The notes under the pieces were generated by a model. The model did not search any database and had not been told where the DNA came from. It was given only the letters and a program-made list of their open reading frames with translations. A stretch of DNA of 7,006 bases from Kiritimatiellales bacterium (GTDB lineage Bacteria > Verrucomicrobiota > Kiritimatiellia > Kiritimatiellales > Pontiellaceae): the NCBI GenBank assembly GCA_015486775.1, contig WFRA01000425.1:1-7006 (forward strand), read 5' to 3'. Made by a program: the position numbers and the translations under genes. Positions 5,530 through 7,006 of the stretch are shown here, piece by piece; position 1 is the stretch's first letter, and each line of letters opens with the position of its first letter.

Positions 5530-5680
5530 GCGAAACGCCGACCCAGGAAAACCGCCCCGGCGCCGAATACAAAGCCTTCGAGACCACCGTGACCTCTATA
5601 CGAAAAGAAGAACCGGATCGTGGTCGTCCAACTCCAGCACCCGCGAGCTTGTTCTGGCAAATCAGCTTCTCCAGTAAGGT
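5464..5680. pseudogene. Coding-like patch of unresolved strand, possible gene remnant
   Basis: The stretch keeps a GC-rich, third-position-biased composition that stops near 5680. On the minus strand an open frame runs from about 5680 to a TAA at 5507-5509. It ends FSWVGVSLSGSISF, an alternating pattern with terminal Phe that resembles the last strand of an outer-membrane beta-barrel. On the plus strand the complementary reading (EIEPLSETPTQENRPGAEY and FETTVTSIRKEE, after a TAG at 5508-5510) is also protein-like and has more purine-first codons. Both use the same third positions, so composition cannot decide between them. No start codon with a ribosome site is present, so I read it as a fragment of a lost gene. 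Confidence 0.25.
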
Positions 5681-5768
5681 TCGGGATTGTTTTCATTCGT
5701 GTTCCAAGGGTTGGATCGCTGGAAGTTCCAAGCATTTAACCCGATTAAAACAGACGAACTTAAAGGTT

Positions 5769-5809
5769 GCGTTTTGAATCGTTCATGTAAAAAACGCGAT
5801 CTAAAACGC
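5769..5809. repeat. Inverted repeat with 13-bp arms
   Basis: GCGTTTTGAATCG (5769-5781) and CGATCTAAAACGC (5797-5809) pair at 11 of 13 positions around a 15-base loop. The heptamer GTTCATG occurs at 5781-5787 and again at 5814-5820. There is no T run directly after the right arm. It may be a mobile-element-derived palindrome or a regulator site. Confidence 0.4.
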
Positions 5810-5974
5810 AGGAGTTCATGATAAATCCAACCGGATTCCGTGAGAACGCGCCTATCCGGAGAGCATCGGCAAAATTATCACCCTAGACCATCTTCAGGAC
5901 TTTCTCAGAATAAAACCATGAACCCTTCCTCCCGTCTTCATCGTAAAGAACTTGTCGGAGGAATTCCGCCGCAC

Positions 5975-6000
5975 CAGAACCGTACCGCAGAACCGTACCG
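5975..6000 (+). repeat. 13-bp perfect tandem repeat, two copies
   Basis: CAGAACCGTACCG occurs at 5975-5987 and again at 5988-6000, followed by CAGA, the start of a third unit. Confidence 0.75.
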
Positions 6001-6005
6001 CAGAG

Positions 6006-6022
6006 CCCGCAAGATATGCGGG
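6006..6022. repeat. Short GC hairpin
   Basis: CCCGCA (6006-6011) pairs perfectly with TGCGGG (6017-6022) across a 5-base AGATA loop. It directly follows the tandem repeat. It looks like a REP-style hairpin, but no second copy lies in the window. Confidence 0.35.
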
Positions 6023-6149
6023 TGGCACACATTCTATACTTTCAGGTAGGTGGGACGCGGTACGTTGCCAGATCGCCCACATGCTGAAGGGCGAACCTCC
6101 TAGTACATCGTCAGGCTTTACTTGGGGAGTTGCTTAACGGGTATTTTTC

Positions 6150-6208
6150 TAACAGAAGAGCGCAAAGTACGCGAAGAAAACGAGTTCTGCCTTTGCGACC
6201 TTCTGTTA
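6150..6208. repeat. CGCAAAG-type dispersed inverted repeat
   Basis: Arms of 18 bases (6150-6167 and 6191-6208) pair at 16 of 18 positions. Each combines TAACAGAAG and CGCAAAG, mirrored as CTTTGCG and CTTCTGTTA, around a 23-base centre GTACGCGAAG...TTCTG-like segment. This is the structure of the TTAACCGCAAAG...CTTTGCGGTTAA palindromic repeats recalled from many environmental bacteria. The geometry is seen in the sequence; family membership is from memory. Confidence 0.55.
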
Positions 6209-6396
6209 AATCCCGACAATTAATCCCTGACTGAGTACTAGTGAGCCATGAAATGCAAAGGGGAGATTTCAGTGCTTTTGAATGTATTTTCTAGGTTTAT
6301 TTTCCGAAGGTTGGGAAACCGGTGACCGGAGCCCCGCCCATATATTTCATGATTCCCGCATGTTTTGCGACCAAACGTAGCCGTGAGCAAAATTTA

Positions 6397-6425
6397 TTGC
6401 CAAAAATACGGCATGTTTTTAGCAA
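6397..6425. promoter_or_regulatory. Palindrome upstream of the ilvB promoter, candidate operator
   Basis: TTGCCAAAAATA (6397-6408) and TGTTTTTAGCAA (6414-6425) are inverted repeats matching at 10 of 12 positions around CGGCA. The site ends 23 bases before the candidate -35 box of ilvB, a fitting position for an activator site. The T run in the right arm could alternatively make it a weak terminator. Confidence 0.35.
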
Positions 6426-6448
6426 CTGAGATTCATCGATTAAATATG

Positions 6449-6477
6449 TTGACAATCTCAAGGCATAAAAATAGGGT
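6449..6477 (+). promoter_or_regulatory. Candidate sigma70 promoter of ilvB
   Basis: A consensus -35 box TTGACA (6449-6454) is followed after 17 bases by TAGGGT (6472-6477), which keeps the first two and last positions of the -10 consensus. Transcription would start near 6484, giving a very short leader of about 17 bases. That leaves no room for leader-peptide attenuation downstream of this promoter. Confidence 0.5.
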
Positions 6478-6489
6478 GCTCGCAGATTT

Positions 6490-6495
6490 GGAGGA
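6490..6495 (+). promoter_or_regulatory. Shine-Dalgarno site of ilvB
   Basis: GGAGGA lies five bases before the ATG at 6501 and fixes the start of the gene. Confidence 0.8.
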
Positions 6496-6500
6496 AAATT

Positions 6501-7006
6501 ATGACAAAAAATAGCATAGAAGGCGGCCAGGCCATTATTCAATGCCTGGAAAACGAGGGGGTTGAATACATCTTCGGCTACTCCGGCGGATCGGTTATTC
6601 CGATCTTCGACGCCCTGGTCACCACGAAGACGAAGATTAAGTTTGTCCTGACCCGCCACGAGCAGGGCGCGGCTCACATGGCCGACGGCTATGCGCGGGC
6701 GACCGGGAAACCGGCGGTGGTTCTGGTTACCAGCGGCCCCGGCGCAACCAATATTTTGACGGGCGTTATGACGGCGCACATGGATTCCGTTCCGATGATT
6801 GTCCTGACGGGGCAGTCGGTTTCATGGATGCTGGGCAAGGACGCTTTCCAAGAGGCGGATATTTTCGGCATCACGATGCCGGTGGTCAAGCATTCCTATC
6901 TATTGCGCAGTTCAAACGAGATTCCGCAAACGATCCGCGAGGCATTCCATATCGCGACCACCGGGCGGCCGGGGCCAGTTCTGATCGATATCCCGAAGGA
7001 TGTTAG
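6501..7006 (+). CDS. ilvB: Acetolactate synthase large subunit, 5' part
   Basis: The first 168 residues of a thiamine-diphosphate enzyme run off the window without a stop; full proteins are about 550-600 aa. It condenses two pyruvates to acetolactate, or pyruvate plus 2-oxobutyrate to acetohydroxybutyrate, the first common step of Val, Leu and Ile synthesis. Visible features of the N-terminal TPP-binding domain are the cofactor-activating Glu54 in TRHEQGAAHMADGYAR and the TSGPGATN loop (77-84). The catalytic-site FQE (116-118) lies in GKDAFQEADIFGIT, and GRPGPVLIDIPKDV closes the visible part. One oddity is the loop usually written GYPGG, which here reads GYSGG (26-30), with Ser for Pro. The regulatory subunit gene ilvN/ilvH would be expected downstream. 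A full -35 box and Shine-Dalgarno site precede it, so it starts a transcription unit. Confidence 0.94.
   Translation, partial: MTKNSIEGGQAIIQCLENEGVEYIFGYSGGSVIPIFDALVTTKTKIKFVLTRHEQGAAHMADGYARATGKPAVVLVTSGPGATNILTGVMTAHMDSVPMIVLTGQSVSWMLGKDAFQEADIFGITMPVVKHSYLLRSSNEIPQTIREAFHIATTGRPGPVLIDIPKDV

Larger units (their letters stand above)
5681..6448. other. Long intergenic region upstream of ilvB
   Basis: About 770 bases are more AT-rich than the flanking genes, with no ORF having family resemblance. Small items are listed separately: inverted repeats (5769-5809, 6150-6208, 6397-6425), a 13-bp tandem repeat (5975-6000) and a hairpin (6006-6022). A degenerate palindrome TTCCAAGGGTTGGAT lies at 5702-5716. 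A short palindrome CCGGT-G-ACCGG is at 6319-6329, following TTTTCCGAAGGTTGGGAAA, which is similar to the tsaB elements. A 22-codon ORF with AGGAG ahead of it (5818-5886) encodes nothing I recognise. Confidence 0.5.

Noticed and set aside
5818..5886. A 22-residue ORF preceded by AGGAG
   Set aside because: It is too short and of unremarkable composition, with no neighbour or structure to suggest a toxin or leader. The ribosome-like site alone is weak evidence.
5975..6022. The tandem repeat and hairpin considered as a CRISPR fragment
   Set aside because: The 13-bp units are directly adjacent with no spacers, and no cas gene is present.
6248..6325. A 25-residue ORF with several Ile, Val and Leu codons upstream of ilvB, considered as an attenuation leader peptide
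   Set aside because: It has no Shine-Dalgarno site, no run of branched-chain codons and no terminator/antiterminator pair. It also ends well before the TTGACA promoter, which would start transcription downstream of it.
6297..6779. A 160-codon minus-strand ORF overlapping the ilvB start
   Set aside because: More than half lies antisense to the secure ilvB frame, and the remainder covers the promoter region. No motif is recognised.

Overview
The window is moderately GC-rich bacterial DNA with high GC at third codon positions, carrying parts of five gene groups. The mix of an oxygen-sensitive (class III) ribonucleotide reductase activase, a TIGR03790-type secreted protein and abundant short palindromic or A/T-rich intergenic repeats fits an anaerobe of the PVC superphylum. 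Kiritimatiellota or Lentisphaerota-like lineages are my best guess. This placement is inference from gene content and repeat style, not from a marker gene.

Left part, + strand (1-1256): a small glutaredoxin-like protein (29-418), then a strong hairpin terminator, an ATTC-rich dispersed-repeat-like block, and the radical-SAM activase of the anaerobic ribonucleotide reductase, nrdG (567-1256). The catalytic subunit nrdD is probably just outside the left edge. Together they suggest an anaerobic dNTP-synthesis locus in which a dithiol protein may be the reductant.

Middle, - strand (4498 down to 1266): a tightly packed operon of a signal-peptide-bearing TIGR03790-like protein of 566 aa, tsaE and tsaB. 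The gap between the first two is 3 bases, and tsaE and tsaB overlap by 4. TsaE and TsaB belong to the machinery that makes N6-threonylcarbamoyladenosine (t6A37) in tRNA. Further down the same strand lies a doubtful 56-aa membrane microprotein. A divergent promoter region (4499-4605) separates this operon from a + strand exported alpha/beta hydrolase (4606-5529), whose C-terminal tail looks non-native.

Right part (5530-6500): nearly 1 kb without a convincing gene. It holds a coding-like remnant patch, several inverted and tandem repeats, a candidate operator and a promoter. The promoter leads into the 5' end of ilvB (6501 to the window edge), the acetolactate synthase large subunit of branched-chain amino acid synthesis.

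The most unusual signal is a 15-bp palindromic motif, TTCCAG-NNN-TTGGAA. It occurs four times exactly: three copies inside tsaB and one inside nrdG. Further near-copies exist, and part of it forms a roughly 31-bp tandem array that is translated within tsaB. I found no CRISPR array, tRNA, rRNA or complete insertion sequence, and no clear multi-gene novel system.
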